Shown here piece by piece: positions 18,394 through 26,923 of a DNA stretch of 64,000 bases. Positions within the stretch are counted from its first letter, which is position 1. Every line of letters begins with the position of its first letter. This stretch comes from DASTSN01 sp035760665 (lineage in GTDB: Bacteria; Bacteroidota; Bacteroidia; Chitinophagales; Chitinophagaceae): contig DASTSN010000093.1 of assembly GCA_035760665.1 (NCBI GenBank), forward strand, positions 25,553 through 89,552, in the 5' to 3' direction. The notes under the pieces were generated by a model that saw only the letters and a list, made by a program, of their open reading frames with translations, was not told the DNA's origin and did no database searches. Made by a program: the position numbers and the translations under genes.

Positions 18394-19373
18394 AAATGAT
18401 GTTTTTGATCCTGGAGTATATTATCTAGCGTCCATTCGATTCGTTGCTCAAAATTATGCTTTCGTTCGGTACATTGCTCTTTGGAACAAATTCGGCAGGA
18501 AAAAGGTTGACAACCGTCGCTGTGAACAAATAATTCCATAGACTCTCCAAACCCGTTTTTTACCAGTTGCCCAAGCGCTTCAATTTCATCATGCGCCTGG
18601 TTTACATTTAAAAACCAGGGAACCGTCAGGTGGCAATCAAGGTGCAACACACTTCCGTACTTGATAATTCGCAGGTTATGCAGGTCAATCCAGTTATCCC
18701 GCCTGGCTGCATTTAGCAGGTGAACCATTTTCCGCAGCAGTTTACCATCCGCTTCATCCATTATTCCGGCAATAGACTGGCGCACGATGCGGTAACCGGT
18801 GACGATGATAATGGCTGCAAACACGATTGCCACAGCACTATCGATCCATATATACCCGGTAAAATAAATCAGTACCAGGCCAATGATAATGCCCAATGTG
18901 GAATAGCTGTCTGTCATCAGGTGCCGCCCGCTGGCTACAAGTACCAGGGAATCATTTTTCCGGCCCTTGCGAAACGATAAGTACCCGGCCAGGAAATTGA
19001 CAATGGCCGTAAAGGCCACCAGGTAAATACCTGTATCCAGTTTGTGAATCGTTACCGGATCGACCAGATTTTTAACAGCACTGTAGACAATGATGGCCCC
19101 GGCAGATAAGATCATCGATCCTTCGATAGCAGCAGAAAGAAACTCCGCTTTCCCATGCCCGTACGGGTGATCCAGATCTCTTGGCTTTGCTGCAACAAAA
19201 AGACTGTATAAACCAATAAAACCCGCGACGACATTCACAATACTTTCCAACGCGTCTGTCAGGATAGCGACTGAATGGGTTACATAATAGGCAGCAATTT
19301 TTATCAGCAGCAACAGCACCGAAAGAATGGCGACCGCTTTTTGAACTTTTACATTTTGTATAGCTGATTGCAA
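18390..19373 (-). CDS. Cation diffusion facilitator (CDF) metal transporter
   Basis: 327 aa starting at a TTG codon; no ATG or GTG is available before the first helix. The six-helix CDF core carries the HPYGHGKAE motif (near residue 75) and metal ligands DALES and DSYST in helices 2 and 5. A cytoplasmic C-terminal domain ends in a Cys-rich tail (CQPFSCRICSKEQC), which may bind thiophilic metals. It exports divalent cations such as Zn, Fe or Mn. The downstream OsmC gene overlaps it by 4 bp. Confidence 0.92.
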   Translation of the reverse strand: MQSAIQNVKVQKAVAILSVLLLLIKIAAYYVTHSVAILTDALESIVNVVAGFIGLYSLFVAAKPRDLDHPYGHGKAEFLSAAIEGSMILSAGAIIVYSAVKNLVDPVTIHKLDTGIYLVAFTAIVNFLAGYLSFRKGRKNDSLVLVASGRHLMTDSYSTLGIIIGLVLIYFTGYIWIDSAVAIVFAAIIIVTGYRIVRQSIAGIMDEADGKLLRKMVHLLNAARRDNWIDLHNLRIIKYGSVLHLDCHLTVPWFLNVNQAHDEIEALGQLVKNGFGESMELFVHSDGCQPFSCRICSKEQCTERKHNFEQRIEWTLDNILQDQKHHL

Positions 19374-19432
19374 ACCGGAAAATTAAAAATTGAAAATACA
19401 GAAATAAAAGCGGGTTTGTCTGCTGCAGGGAA

Positions 19433-20854
19433 TCAGTCCGTTTTACTTTTCCTGATTTTTTTCAACAGGCGGTAATAAAATTCTTTATTAAAAAGCTGTG
19501 AATCACGCATAGCCTTATAAATCAAAAAAACACCTATCGGCACCAATACAATTGTCGACAACCACATGCCAACCAGGGGAGAAAGAGTATTTTCTTTGGC
19601 AAATTTTTCCCCTGTAGTACTGCTAAAGTAAAAAATCATAAAGAAGATTATCGCAAATATCAGCGGAGATCCAAGTCCACCTTTTCGTATAATAGAACCC
19701 AGTGGTGCGCCAACCATAAACAAAACAAGGCAGGCCAGTGATAATGAAATTTTACGATGCCATTCAATTTCATGCAGCACAAGATCTTTTCGCATGGCAT
19801 TGTAATCCGATAAAGCTACTTCGTTATTCAACCGGATATTGGTAATACGATTTGCCGCTTCCCGGTCCACTTCTTTCTGCAGCGAGTCCGGGATCAGTTG
19901 TTCAAACGAGCTTACTTTTTTCGCACTATCCGGGGCAATATTTTTCCAACTGCTGTCCAGGTATTTGATGAATTGTAAATTATCGAAAGTTTTGCTCACC
20001 GATGATCGTTCGAAATTTTTTAGCCGCTTATGCAGGGAATCAATTACATACTGCAACTGTTTCATATTCCGCATCCGCTGGTTGTTTTTATTGATACTGT
20101 CGGCCGTGCGGTTAAACTGCAGTGAACTGAGATCGAACTGTTTCGTGTATTCTTTAAATTTAATACGGATGAAATCAGAATTTTTTTCGCCACGCTGTCC
20201 TCTCTCCTGGTACCACCAGCCATCTTTTAACCGCATCTCCAGGTAACGGCGGTTATCAGTAATACGCATTACACCGCTTTCGGCCGTGATGAAGTTATCC
20301 TGCAACGGACTTCCCTTTTCGTAAATAATAATATTCCGGATGATGCTGTCATTGCTTTCTTTTTTACCCACTTTAATCGCAAACCCGTCAATCTTATCGT
20401 AGAAAACTCCCTCTTTAAGATCGAAAGCCGGTTTGGCATAATAAATATCACCCAATAAGGTTCTTGATTTCAGGTTGGCAACCGGCATGATATAATTGGA
20501 AAAAAGAAAAGCCACGCCGCAGATTAACAAGGTAACCAGAAACAGTGGCCGCATAAAGCGGAGCAGGGAAATACCGGCGGATTTAATAGCCACCAGTTCA
20601 AAACTCTCTCCCAGGTTACCAAAGGTCATTAAAGAAGAAAGCAGTACAGAAAGCGGTAATGCCAGCGGCACCAATACAGCGCTCTGATACCATATAAATT
20701 CCAGAATGACCCCTGCACTCAAGCCTTTTCCAACAAAATCATCGATATACAGCCAGAAAAACTGCATCACCAATACCAGCAAGGTGATAAAAAAAGTAGC
20801 TATAAAGGGTCCGACAAAAGCCCGGATCAACAGTTTATCTAACTTCTTCAGCAA
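19433..20854 (-). CDS. LptF/LptG family LPS-export permease
   Basis: About 473 aa. I place the start at a TTG on 20854, giving MLKKLDKLLIRAFVGPFIAT; another TTG at 20863 would add three residues and no ATG exists. Four to six transmembrane segments flank a periplasmic domain (about residues 110-370) with coiled-coil-like charged stretches, as in YjgP/YjgQ proteins. These proteins form the membrane part of the LptBFG ABC transporter that moves lipopolysaccharide to the LptC bridge. A TATTTTTG box (20893-20886, minus) lies inside the divergent gene's start. Confidence 0.9.
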   Translation of the reverse strand: MLKKLDKLLIRAFVGPFIATFFITLLVLVMQFFWLYIDDFVGKGLSAGVILEFIWYQSAVLVPLALPLSVLLSSLMTFGNLGESFELVAIKSAGISLLRFMRPLFLVTLLICGVAFLFSNYIMPVANLKSRTLLGDIYYAKPAFDLKEGVFYDKIDGFAIKVGKKESNDSIIRNIIIYEKGSPLQDNFITAESGVMRITDNRRYLEMRLKDGWWYQERGQRGEKNSDFIRIKFKEYTKQFDLSSLQFNRTADSINKNNQRMRNMKQLQYVIDSLHKRLKNFERSSVSKTFDNLQFIKYLDSSWKNIAPDSAKKVSSFEQLIPDSLQKEVDREAANRITNIRLNNEVALSDYNAMRKDLVLHEIEWHRKISLSLACLVLFMVGAPLGSIIRKGGLGSPLIFAIIFFMIFYFSSTTGEKFAKENTLSPLVGMWLSTIVLVPIGVFLIYKAMRDSQLFNKEFYYRLLKKIRKSKTD

Positions 20855-20863
20855 GGTTATCAA

Positions 20864-20871
20864 TATCTTTA
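20864..20871 (+). promoter_or_regulatory. Near-consensus -7 box with leaderless spacing
   Basis: TATCTTTA differs from TAnnTTTG only at the last base and is followed by 4 nt (ATCT) and the ATG at 20876. This is the same spacing seen at four perfect boxes elsewhere in the window. Confidence 0.4.
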
Positions 20872-20875
20872 ATCT

Positions 20876-21487
20876 ATGAATCAGGCAAAAATAAGGCTTT
20901 CGGCACAGGAGATGGAATTGGTCACAAACACTGCATGGATTTTAACAAAGGCCCGGATTATGGAAAAAACAACTGCGCTGCTGGGCACACTGCAGCAGCG
21001 CATGGCCAGAATACTGCAGGTACATGCCGGCAGCATCCCGGCGGAAGTAACTGAAAGCAATGCCAAAATATCCAAAGGCGAAAACTACAAAGGCCTTCCT
21101 TACTTAATCCTTGACTATCCCCGGCGGTTTGACCGAGATGCCATCTTTGCCATACGCACTATGTTTTGGTGGGGGCATTTCTTCAGCATTACGCTGCATC
21201 TTTCCGGTCGTTACCAGGCATGCTATGCTCCAAAATTGGTGGCTGGTTATAACAGGCTGGCCGAACAGCAATTTTATTACTGCATTAACGATGACCCCTG
21301 GGAGCATCATTTTGAAACCAGCAATTACCAAATGATCGAAACGGCAGGCAAAGAACGATTCGCCGGGTGCCTGTCGCAAAACGGTTTTTTGAAAATTGCC
21401 AATAAGATTCCTTTATCAGATTGGGATCAGGCAGATGACCGGCTGGCCGCACATTTTACCCAGCTGGCAGCACTCTTGTTTGACTAA
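20876..21487 (+). CDS. Conserved-looking protein of unknown function
   Basis: 203 aa with no signal peptide and no clear membrane helix. It is rich in aromatic residues in the middle (IRTMFWWGHFFSITLHLSG, DDPWEHHFETSNYQM) and has the acidic, Trp-containing end LSDWDQADDRLAAHFTQLAAL. I do not recognise a family. It is divergent from the LptF/G gene 21 bp away and overlaps the convergent SRPBCC gene by 4 bp at its end. Base composition matches the neighbours, and the frame is intact, so it is very probably a real gene. Confidence 0.7.
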   Translation: MNQAKIRLSAQEMELVTNTAWILTKARIMEKTTALLGTLQQRMARILQVHAGSIPAEVTESNAKISKGENYKGLPYLILDYPRRFDRDAIFAIRTMFWWGHFFSITLHLSGRYQACYAPKLVAGYNRLAEQQFYYCINDDPWEHHFETSNYQMIETAGKERFAGCLSQNGFLKIANKIPLSDWDQADDRLAAHFTQLAALLFD

Positions 21488-21861
21488 TTGCCGAGGCGGT
21501 GAAAGAGATCTTTTACCTGGTAATCCCAGAGCATACTCTGGTCTTTGATTTCCTTTTTTTCTGCAAAATCTTTAATGACCAGGATGGTCTGGTTGGTAAC
21601 TTCCGATTTTTCGATGCTAAACTCGAAGTATTCAGTTTTTGGGGCATGCATCCAGTGAAAGCGTATAAATTTTCCTTCCTCGCTCTCCAATACTTCCGCT
21701 TTTTCCGAAGATCCGTTCCAGGAAAAATAAAAAATGCTATCACGTTCATCTACTTTATCAGCGAACCACTCCTGCAATCCGGCCGGGGTGGAAAGAAATT
21801 CATATAAAATAGAAGGCGAACACCGTACAGGGTACTCCAGGGTATATAACTGTTTACTCAT
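21484..21861 (-). CDS. SRPBCC/START-like domain protein
   Basis: 125 aa. The sequence has the AHSA1/START-like pattern: an early YPVRCSPSILYEFLSTPAGLQEWFADKV segment (shown here in part: SPSILYEFLSTPAGLQEWFA), then FYFSWNGSSEKAEVLE and a C-terminal amphipathic helix DQSMLWDYQVKDLFHRLGN. This fold makes a hydrophobic pocket for lipids or co-chaperone contacts; the ligand here is unknown. It has no signal peptide. It overlaps the preceding convergent gene by 4 bp. Confidence 0.82.
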   Translation of the reverse strand: MSKQLYTLEYPVRCSPSILYEFLSTPAGLQEWFADKVDERDSIFYFSWNGSSEKAEVLESEEGKFIRFHWMHAPKTEYFEFSIEKSEVTNQTILVIKDFAEKKEIKDQSMLWDYQVKDLFHRLGN

Positions 21862-22173
21862 CGTCTGTTTTTAAAATATCTCATCAACCGGTGCAATTAT
21901 AAAAAATAATTCTATGTGACAAAGTTTTTTGGCGTTTATTTTTAGCCTTTTTTGAAGCATGGAACCATTTATAAAATAAAACCATAAAATATGCGTTAAA
22001 TAAGCAGGAAAGAATTTTTTGGGACATATTAGGGATTTTGTTAAATTGCTCTGAAGTTCAATACTTTCTGAAGAGCAAACAGGACATTGTGATGGGTATT
22101 TTGGGAGTATAACCAGACTAACGATAATTCTTTAACCCTTAAAATAACCCATTTTAAACCCAGACCTATGAGC
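21862..22173. other. Intergenic region upstream of rpoD, no gene seen
   Basis: About 310 bp of AT-rich sequence without a credible open frame. A weak promoter candidate is TTTG near 22053 followed after about 21 nt by TACTTTCT, a poor match to TAnnTTTG. The long leader-like spacing to rpoD may hold regulatory sites, but I see no palindrome or structured RNA that I can support. Confidence 0.4.
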
Positions 22174-23043
22174 ATGCGACAATTGAAGATCACGAAGTCG
22201 ATTACGAATCGTGAATCTCAAAGTCTTGAAAAGTACCTCCAGGAAATTGGTAAGGTAGATCTTATTTCCCCCGAAGAAGAAGTAAAATTAGCCCGTCTTA
22301 TCAAACAAGGCGACCAGCGGGCACTTGACAGGTTGACGAAAGCTAACCTGCGCTTCGTGGTTTCGGTAGCAAAACAATACCAGAACCAGGGATTATCGCT
22401 GCCCGACCTGATTAATGAAGGAAATTTAGGACTTATTAAAGCTGCCCAGCGCTTTGATGAAACCCGTGGTTTCAAATTTATTTCCTATGCCGTTTGGTGG
22501 ATTCGCCAGAGTATTTTGCAGGCACTTGCCGAACAATCCCGTATCGTCAGGCTGCCACTTAACAAAGTGGGCTTAACCAACCGAATTCAAAAAGCCTATT
22601 CCCAGCTGGAACAGGAGTTTGAACGGGAACCCTCGGCAGAAGAACTGGCTGAAATGCTGGAAATGGACCTCGACGAGGTTTCTGCCACGCTGGGAATATC
22701 AGCCCGCCATGTCAGCGTGGATACACCACTTGCGGAAGGTGAAGATAATACCCTGTTGGACGTGTTGGAAAACCCAAATGCGGAAAAAACGGATGCCGAA
22801 CTGGATCACAAGGAATCGCTTAAAATGGAAATTGACCGCTCCCTGAAGGCACTCACAGAAAGACAAAAGGAAGTTATTTGCTATTTCTTCGGCATAGGCG
22901 TTGACCATCCCATGAGCCTGGAAGACATTGGCGAAAAATTCAACCTTACCCGCGAACGGGTCCGCCAGATCAAAGACAAAGCCATCACGAAATTAAGAAC
23001 CACTAATCGTTGTAAACAATTAAGAACATACTTAGGCGCATGA
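22174..23043 (+). CDS. rpoD: Primary sigma factor of the RpoD/SigA type
   Basis: 289 aa from ATG 22174 (MRQLKITKSITNRESQSLEK), the family-typical start; an ATG at 22168 adds two residues. Region 1.2 (LEKYLQEIGKVDLISPEEEV), region 2 with DLINEGNLGLIKAAQRFD and WWIRQSILQAL, region 3, and region 4 with LTRERVRQIKDKAI are all present. The short length without a large region 1.1 is usual for Bacteroidota primary sigma factors, which read TTG/TAnnTTTG promoters such as those seen in this window. Confidence 0.96.
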   Translation: MRQLKITKSITNRESQSLEKYLQEIGKVDLISPEEEVKLARLIKQGDQRALDRLTKANLRFVVSVAKQYQNQGLSLPDLINEGNLGLIKAAQRFDETRGFKFISYAVWWIRQSILQALAEQSRIVRLPLNKVGLTNRIQKAYSQLEQEFEREPSAEELAEMLEMDLDEVSATLGISARHVSVDTPLAEGEDNTLLDVLENPNAEKTDAELDHKESLKMEIDRSLKALTERQKEVICYFFGIGVDHPMSLEDIGEKFNLTRERVRQIKDKAITKLRTTNRCKQLRTYLGA

Positions 23044-23061
23044 TATAAACTTTACTCTACT

Positions 23062-23069
23062 TATCTTTG
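23062..23069 (+). promoter_or_regulatory. Possible -7 box upstream of ffh
   Basis: TATCTTTG is an exact TAnnTTTG match, 19 bp after the rpoD stop. A transcript from it would carry the palindrome at 23078-23107 near its 5' end before reaching ffh at 23141. No good -33 element is evident. Confidence 0.4.
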
Positions 23070-23077
23070 CAAAGCTG

Positions 23078-23108
23078 AAAAGTGAACATTTTAAAATGTT
23101 CACTTTTT
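23078..23108 (+). terminator. Perfect 30-bp palindrome, probable rpoD terminator
   Basis: Two perfect 15-nt arms (AAAAGTGAACATTTT and its complement) abut without a spacer, and the right arm ends in TTTTT. As RNA it forms a long A/U-flanked stem with a U-run, consistent with a rho-independent terminator 35 bp after the rpoD stop. With the upstream TATCTTTG box it could also act as a leader hairpin for ffh. Confidence 0.75.
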
Positions 23109-23140
23109 GTTTTCGTGTTTGTGCAAATCTAATGTGAACT

Positions 23141-24466
23141 ATGTTTGAAAATCTTTCAGAAAAACTCGAATCCGCCTTTAAACAGCTGAAAGGCCAGGGC
23201 AGAATTACAGAACTGAACATTGCCGCAACGGTGAAGGAAATTCGCCGGGCACTGGTAGATGCAGACGTCAATTATAAAATAGCCAAGGAATTCACAGACC
23301 GTGTAAAAGATAAAGCCCTAGGAGAAAAGGTAATCACGGCCATCAGTCCCGGCCAGCTGATGACGAAGATTGTCAAGGATGAACTGGCCGAACTCATGGG
23401 CGGCGCCGAAAGCGCCTTCAATGCAAAAGGCAGCCCGGCTGTTATTTTAATTGCCGGCTTACAGGGTAGTGGTAAAACCACTTTCAGTGGCAAACTGGCC
23501 AATTATTTAAAAACCCGCAAAGGCCTAAGCCCCATGCTTGTCGCGGCAGATATTTACCGGCCTGCAGCCATGGAACAGTTACGGGTTCTGGGTGAACAAA
23601 TTGGTGTGGACGTACATATTGAACCAGAAAATAAAAATGCCGTTGCCATTGCACAAAACGCTGTAAAGGAAGCCCGCAGCAAAAATAAAAATGTGGTGAT
23701 CATTGACACAGCCGGCCGCCTGGCCGTTGACGAAGCCATGATGACGGAGGTGGCTGACATCAAAAAAGCTGTTTCGCCGCAGGAAATTCTTTTTGTAGTA
23801 GATAGCATGACCGGCCAGGATGCTGTTAACACAGCCAAGGCTTTTAACGACCGGCTTGATTTTACCGGTGTTGTACTAACCAAATTAGATGGCGATACCC
23901 GGGGTGGTGCTGCCTTATCCATTAAATACACCGTACAAAAACCCATAAAATTTATTAGTAGCGGGGAAAAAATGGATACGCTGGACGTTTTTTATCCAGA
24001 ACGGATGGCACAGCGTATTCTGGGCATGGGCGATATCACCACGCTGGTAGAGAAGGCCCAGCAGCAGTTTGATGAAGAGCAGGCAAAAAAACTGGAAAAA
24101 AAGATCCGAAAAAACCAATTTGATTTTTCGGATTTCAAAACCCAGTTAGAGCAAATCAAAAAGATGGGTAATATGAAAGACTTGCTGGGCATGATTCCCG
24201 GAGCAGGAAAACAATTGAAAGATGTGGATATCAGCGACGATTCGTTCAAAGGTGTAGAGGCCATGATTAACTCCATGACTCCTTACGAAAGGGAAAATCC
24301 CGATGTGATTGACCAAAGCCGCCGCAAACGAATTGCCCGGGGCGCCGGGAAAGACCTGGCCGAAGTAAATGCATTTATGAAGCAGTTTGAACAAATGCGC
24401 AGTATGATGAAAAATATGAACAAAATGGGCATGTTCGGTAAAATGATGCCGGGTATGAAACGCTGA
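23141..24466 (+). CDS. ffh: Signal recognition particle protein Ffh (SRP54)
   Basis: 441-aa SRP GTPase that brings ribosomes making membrane proteins to FtsY. The N domain (residues 1-90) is followed by the G domain with GLQGSGKTTFSGKLA (P-loop), DTAGRL and TKLDGDTRGG. The C-terminal M domain is rich in methionine (MRSMMKNMNKMGMFGKMM), as needed to bind signal sequences and 4.5S RNA. Length and motifs are complete. Confidence 0.97.
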   Translation: MFENLSEKLESAFKQLKGQGRITELNIAATVKEIRRALVDADVNYKIAKEFTDRVKDKALGEKVITAISPGQLMTKIVKDELAELMGGAESAFNAKGSPAVILIAGLQGSGKTTFSGKLANYLKTRKGLSPMLVAADIYRPAAMEQLRVLGEQIGVDVHIEPENKNAVAIAQNAVKEARSKNKNVVIIDTAGRLAVDEAMMTEVADIKKAVSPQEILFVVDSMTGQDAVNTAKAFNDRLDFTGVVLTKLDGDTRGGAALSIKYTVQKPIKFISSGEKMDTLDVFYPERMAQRILGMGDITTLVEKAQQQFDEEQAKKLEKKIRKNQFDFSDFKTQLEQIKKMGNMKDLLGMIPGAGKQLKDVDISDDSFKGVEAMINSMTPYERENPDVIDQSRRKRIARGAGKDLAEVNAFMKQFEQMRSMMKNMNKMGMFGKMMPGMKR

Positions 24467-24558
24467 TGCTGCACCTCCCTCTTTTTGCAAAACCGGAACT
24501 GCCGGGCGTTCGTTATGTTAACTGTTTATCAAATTATACCGGTTGTTAAAAAAAGATG

Positions 24559-24589
24559 TTGGCATTTTAAGCAGCAGCCGTTAATTTTG
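24559..24589 (+). promoter_or_regulatory. Promoter of rpsP
   Basis: TTG at 24559-24561, a 20-bp spacer and TAATTTTG at 24582-24589 fit the Bacteroidota promoter. The predicted leader to the rpsP ATG at 24637 is about 43 nt. Confidence 0.6.
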
Positions 24590-24636
24590 CCAGCTTATAA
24601 ACCCTATTCGTTAACGCCTTTAAATGTCTATTTAAA

Positions 24637-25083
24637 ATGGCTGTAAAAATCAGACTGCAACGTCATGGGTCTAAAAAAAGACCTTTTTATTTCATCGTAG
24701 TTGCCGATGCACGTAGTCCACGCGACGGAAAATTCATCCAAAAATTAGGTACGTACAATCCCCTGACTGTTCCTGCTACTATCCAGCTGGATCGCCAGCG
24801 AGCATTAGACTGGCTGCACCAGGGTGCACAGCCAACCGATACTGTGCGCAGGATTTTAAGTTTCAAAGGAGTATTGTATCTCAAACATTTGCTCCGCGGC
24901 GTTAAGCTCGGGCTGTTTGACGAAGTGACCGCCATGGAAAAGTTTACCAAGTGGAGCACAGAGCATGAAGCTCAGCTGAAAAAGCGCCAGGAAGAAGCCA
25001 TGAAAGCCAGGAGAGGTAGAAGACCTGCCCCAGGCCGCCGCCCGGAAAGAAGACCTCAGGGCCAGGCCGGCAGTGAAGAATAA
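24637..25083 (+). CDS. rpsP: 30S ribosomal protein S16
   Basis: 148 aa. The first 80 residues are canonical S16 (MAVKIRLQRHGSKKRPFYFI, GTYNPLT, ALDWLHQGAQPTDTVRRILS). A charged C-terminal extension follows, ending in a basic Arg/Pro/Gly-rich tail (RRGRRPAPGRRPERRPQGQ) as often seen in Bacteroidota S16. It is followed by a strong terminator and then rimM, part of the usual rpsP-rimM-trmD neighbourhood. trmD lies about 21 kb away here. Confidence 0.97.
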   Translation: MAVKIRLQRHGSKKRPFYFIVVADARSPRDGKFIQKLGTYNPLTVPATIQLDRQRALDWLHQGAQPTDTVRRILSFKGVLYLKHLLRGVKLGLFDEVTAMEKFTKWSTEHEAQLKKRQEEAMKARRGRRPAPGRRPERRPQGQAGSEE

Positions 25084-25108
25084 TACCTGCTGTTCCTGAA
25101 AGTTTTTT

Positions 25109-25137
25109 AAGGTGACATCATTGCATGTCACCTTTTT
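25109..25137 (+). terminator. Rho-independent terminator after rpsP
   Basis: A perfect 10-bp stem (AAGGTGACAT / ATGTCACCTT) with a 6-nt loop is followed by TTTTTCTTTTTC. It lies 25 bp after the rpsP stop and before rimM, which then needs its own promoter (a CATCTTTG box at 25157-25164 is the nearest match). Confidence 0.88.
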
Positions 25138-25177
25138 CTTTTTCAAAAACAGTTTCATCTTTGCGACAATTTCCCGT

Positions 25178-25693
25178 ATGACCGAATACTTCAAAATAGG
25201 AAAACTGGTGGCCGCTTCCGGCTTAAAAGGTGAACTGATCTTAAAACACGAACTGGGCAAAAAAACCTCCCTGAAAGGTTTGCAAACCCTTTTCACAGAA
25301 GAACGAAAAGACTCCTTTTTACCCTGGTTTATTGAAACCGTGAAAATTAAAAATGCAGAGGAAGTATACCTCAAATTAGAAACCATCAATACCCGCGAAG
25401 CCGCTGCGAAACTTACCCAGAAAGAATTATGGGTTACCGCAGCTGACTTTAAAAAACTGGCCGCCAAATCCGCTCCTATCAACCTGCTGGGCTTTACGGT
25501 GGTTGACAAACAGCAGGCTTTGGGTGAAATCCTGGAAGTCATCGAACAACCGCATCAAGTGCTTTGCCGGCTGGAAATCAACAGTAAGGAAGTCCTCATT
25601 CCCTTAAACGAAAGCACGTTAAGCAAAATTGATCATGCTAAAAAACAAGTGTACGTTACATTACCGGAGGGGTTGCTGGATATTTACCTCTAA
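25178..25693 (+). CDS. rimM: Ribosome maturation factor RimM
   Basis: 171 aa from ATG 25178 (MTEYFKIGKLVAASGLKGEL); the longer frame from 25112 runs through the terminator and is rejected. The N-terminal RimM domain and a C-terminal PRC-barrel-like domain (INLLGFTVVDKQQALGEILE ... LLDIYL) are visible. RimM binds S19 and assists 30S head assembly. Its last 38 bp overlap the convergent DinB-fold gene. Confidence 0.92.
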   Translation: MTEYFKIGKLVAASGLKGELILKHELGKKTSLKGLQTLFTEERKDSFLPWFIETVKIKNAEEVYLKLETINTREAAAKLTQKELWVTAADFKKLAAKSAPINLLGFTVVDKQQALGEILEVIEQPHQVLCRLEINSKEVLIPLNESTLSKIDHAKKQVYVTLPEGLLDIYL

Positions 25694-26255
25694 CACCCTG
25701 TAAAGCCTCCAGCGTATGTTCTATCTGTAAAAAATGCCGCTGCTGGTGAGCAATGAGAAAGCAAAATATATCGCCCAGTTTTAACTTCACCAGCTTTGTG
25801 AGGGAAATAGGTATGCGTATGACACCCAAATCCTTCGTCTTCGCCTCTTCCAGTAAAGCCAGCAGCCGCCGCTGATTTTGTAAAAATACACTCAGCACCG
25901 GCACTACATCCGGGTGCGAGGAAGGCCGGTGGTTTTTGGGTGATTTCATCCTGGATTTCAGTTGACCGTTTTCTTTCGGCAACATCAGTTGTGTAAAATA
26001 ATGCCCCAGCCAACCGGGAGAAAAATATATACGGGCAGGTTTATTGGCACTAAACGAGGTTTCAATGGCCGGTAAATAGTAACCATCATAGCTGTTAAGA
26101 TGTTCCAGCACCTGCACCACGCTCCATTTCCCGGTTGCCGGCTGAGCCAATAACTGGCCGGGATCATCGGCCCTGAGACGCTCAACGATTGCCATTTGCC
26201 GCCGCACATCTGATTGTAATTGCTCCAGTAACGTTTCGCTTCTAAATTGTTTCAT
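25656..26255 (-). CDS. DinB/YfiT-fold protein (DUF1569/DinB superfamily)
   Basis: 199 aa from ATG 26255 (MKQFRSETLLEQLQSDVRRQ). The DinB four-helix fold is suggested by GKWSVVQVLEHLNSYDGYYL with a metal-type His, and by the C-terminal HQQRHFLQIEHTLE, giving the usual three-His set. These proteins often act as metal-dependent thiol transferases; the substrate here is unknown. A TAGCTTTG box (26278-26271, minus) lies 15 bp before the ATG. The 3' end overlaps rimM. Confidence 0.82.
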   Translation of the reverse strand: MKQFRSETLLEQLQSDVRRQMAIVERLRADDPGQLLAQPATGKWSVVQVLEHLNSYDGYYLPAIETSFSANKPARIYFSPGWLGHYFTQLMLPKENGQLKSRMKSPKNHRPSSHPDVVPVLSVFLQNQRRLLALLEEAKTKDLGVIRIPISLTKLVKLKLGDIFCFLIAHQQRHFLQIEHTLEALQGVRGKYPATPPVM

Positions 26256-26331
26256 AAAATTAAATTTACACAAAGCTACCCACGGCGTTTTTCAAAAATC
26301 TTTGCCTGCACCAAGATTTTAAACTGCGTAA

Positions 26332-26913
26332 TTACGAAAGCCGTACAGTGCCCAATAATTTGCTAAAGGTAGCCGGATCAATTCCAAGATAAGAGGCCAG
26401 GTACTTGTGGGGAATGATTTGCAGAACGTGGGGGCTGCGGCGCAGCAAGGTTTTGAATTTTTCTTCAGCACTAAAACATTGCAGCTCTATCTGTCGCTGC
26501 AGAACGCCTTTTAAAGCAGCAGCCGTCGCCTTCAGAATCATTTTTTGAATAGCCGGATAACGGTTCATCAAGTCATCGAGTTGTACGTACGTGGTTCTAA
26601 GAAAGTTGCTGGCTGTTAAGGTTTCAAAAAAATACAATGATGGAGTTTGCGTGAGAAAGGAATCAGCCACTCCGGAGAATGATGGTGGATAGGTGAAAAC
26701 GATTGTTGCCTCCTCTCCATTTTCACCAATATAATACGACCGTTGCAGGCCCTCCAGGACAAAATAAAGATAGCGCTCCGTTTCACCAGGGGCCGTCAGC
26801 ATGGTTTTACGCCGGCAACTGAACGGCTGCCAGATAGCAGCAAAAGCCTGCCACTCCGCTTCGGGAAGCCGGAATATGTTTTCTGTAAATTCTTTTAACT
26901 GATTGCTGACCAC
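26332..26913 (-). CDS. Crp/Fnr family transcriptional regulator
   Basis: 193 aa from a GTG start at 26913. A cyclic-nucleotide-binding-like beta barrel covers about residues 20-125 (LYFVLEGLQRSYYIGENGEE), followed by a dimer helix and a C-terminal helix-turn-helix (IPHKYLASYLGIDPATFSKL). There are no N-terminal cysteines for an Fe-S cluster, so it is not FNR-like in sensing. This Bacteroidota-typical group has unknown ligands. The final segment is short, which is usual for the group. Confidence 0.85.
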   Translation of the reverse strand: MVSNQLKEFTENIFRLPEAEWQAFAAIWQPFSCRRKTMLTAPGETERYLYFVLEGLQRSYYIGENGEEATIVFTYPPSFSGVADSFLTQTPSLYFFETLTASNFLRTTYVQLDDLMNRYPAIQKMILKATAAALKGVLQRQIELQCFSAEEKFKTLLRRSPHVLQIIPHKYLASYLGIDPATFSKLLGTVRLS

Positions 26914-26923
26914 CCGTAAAGAT

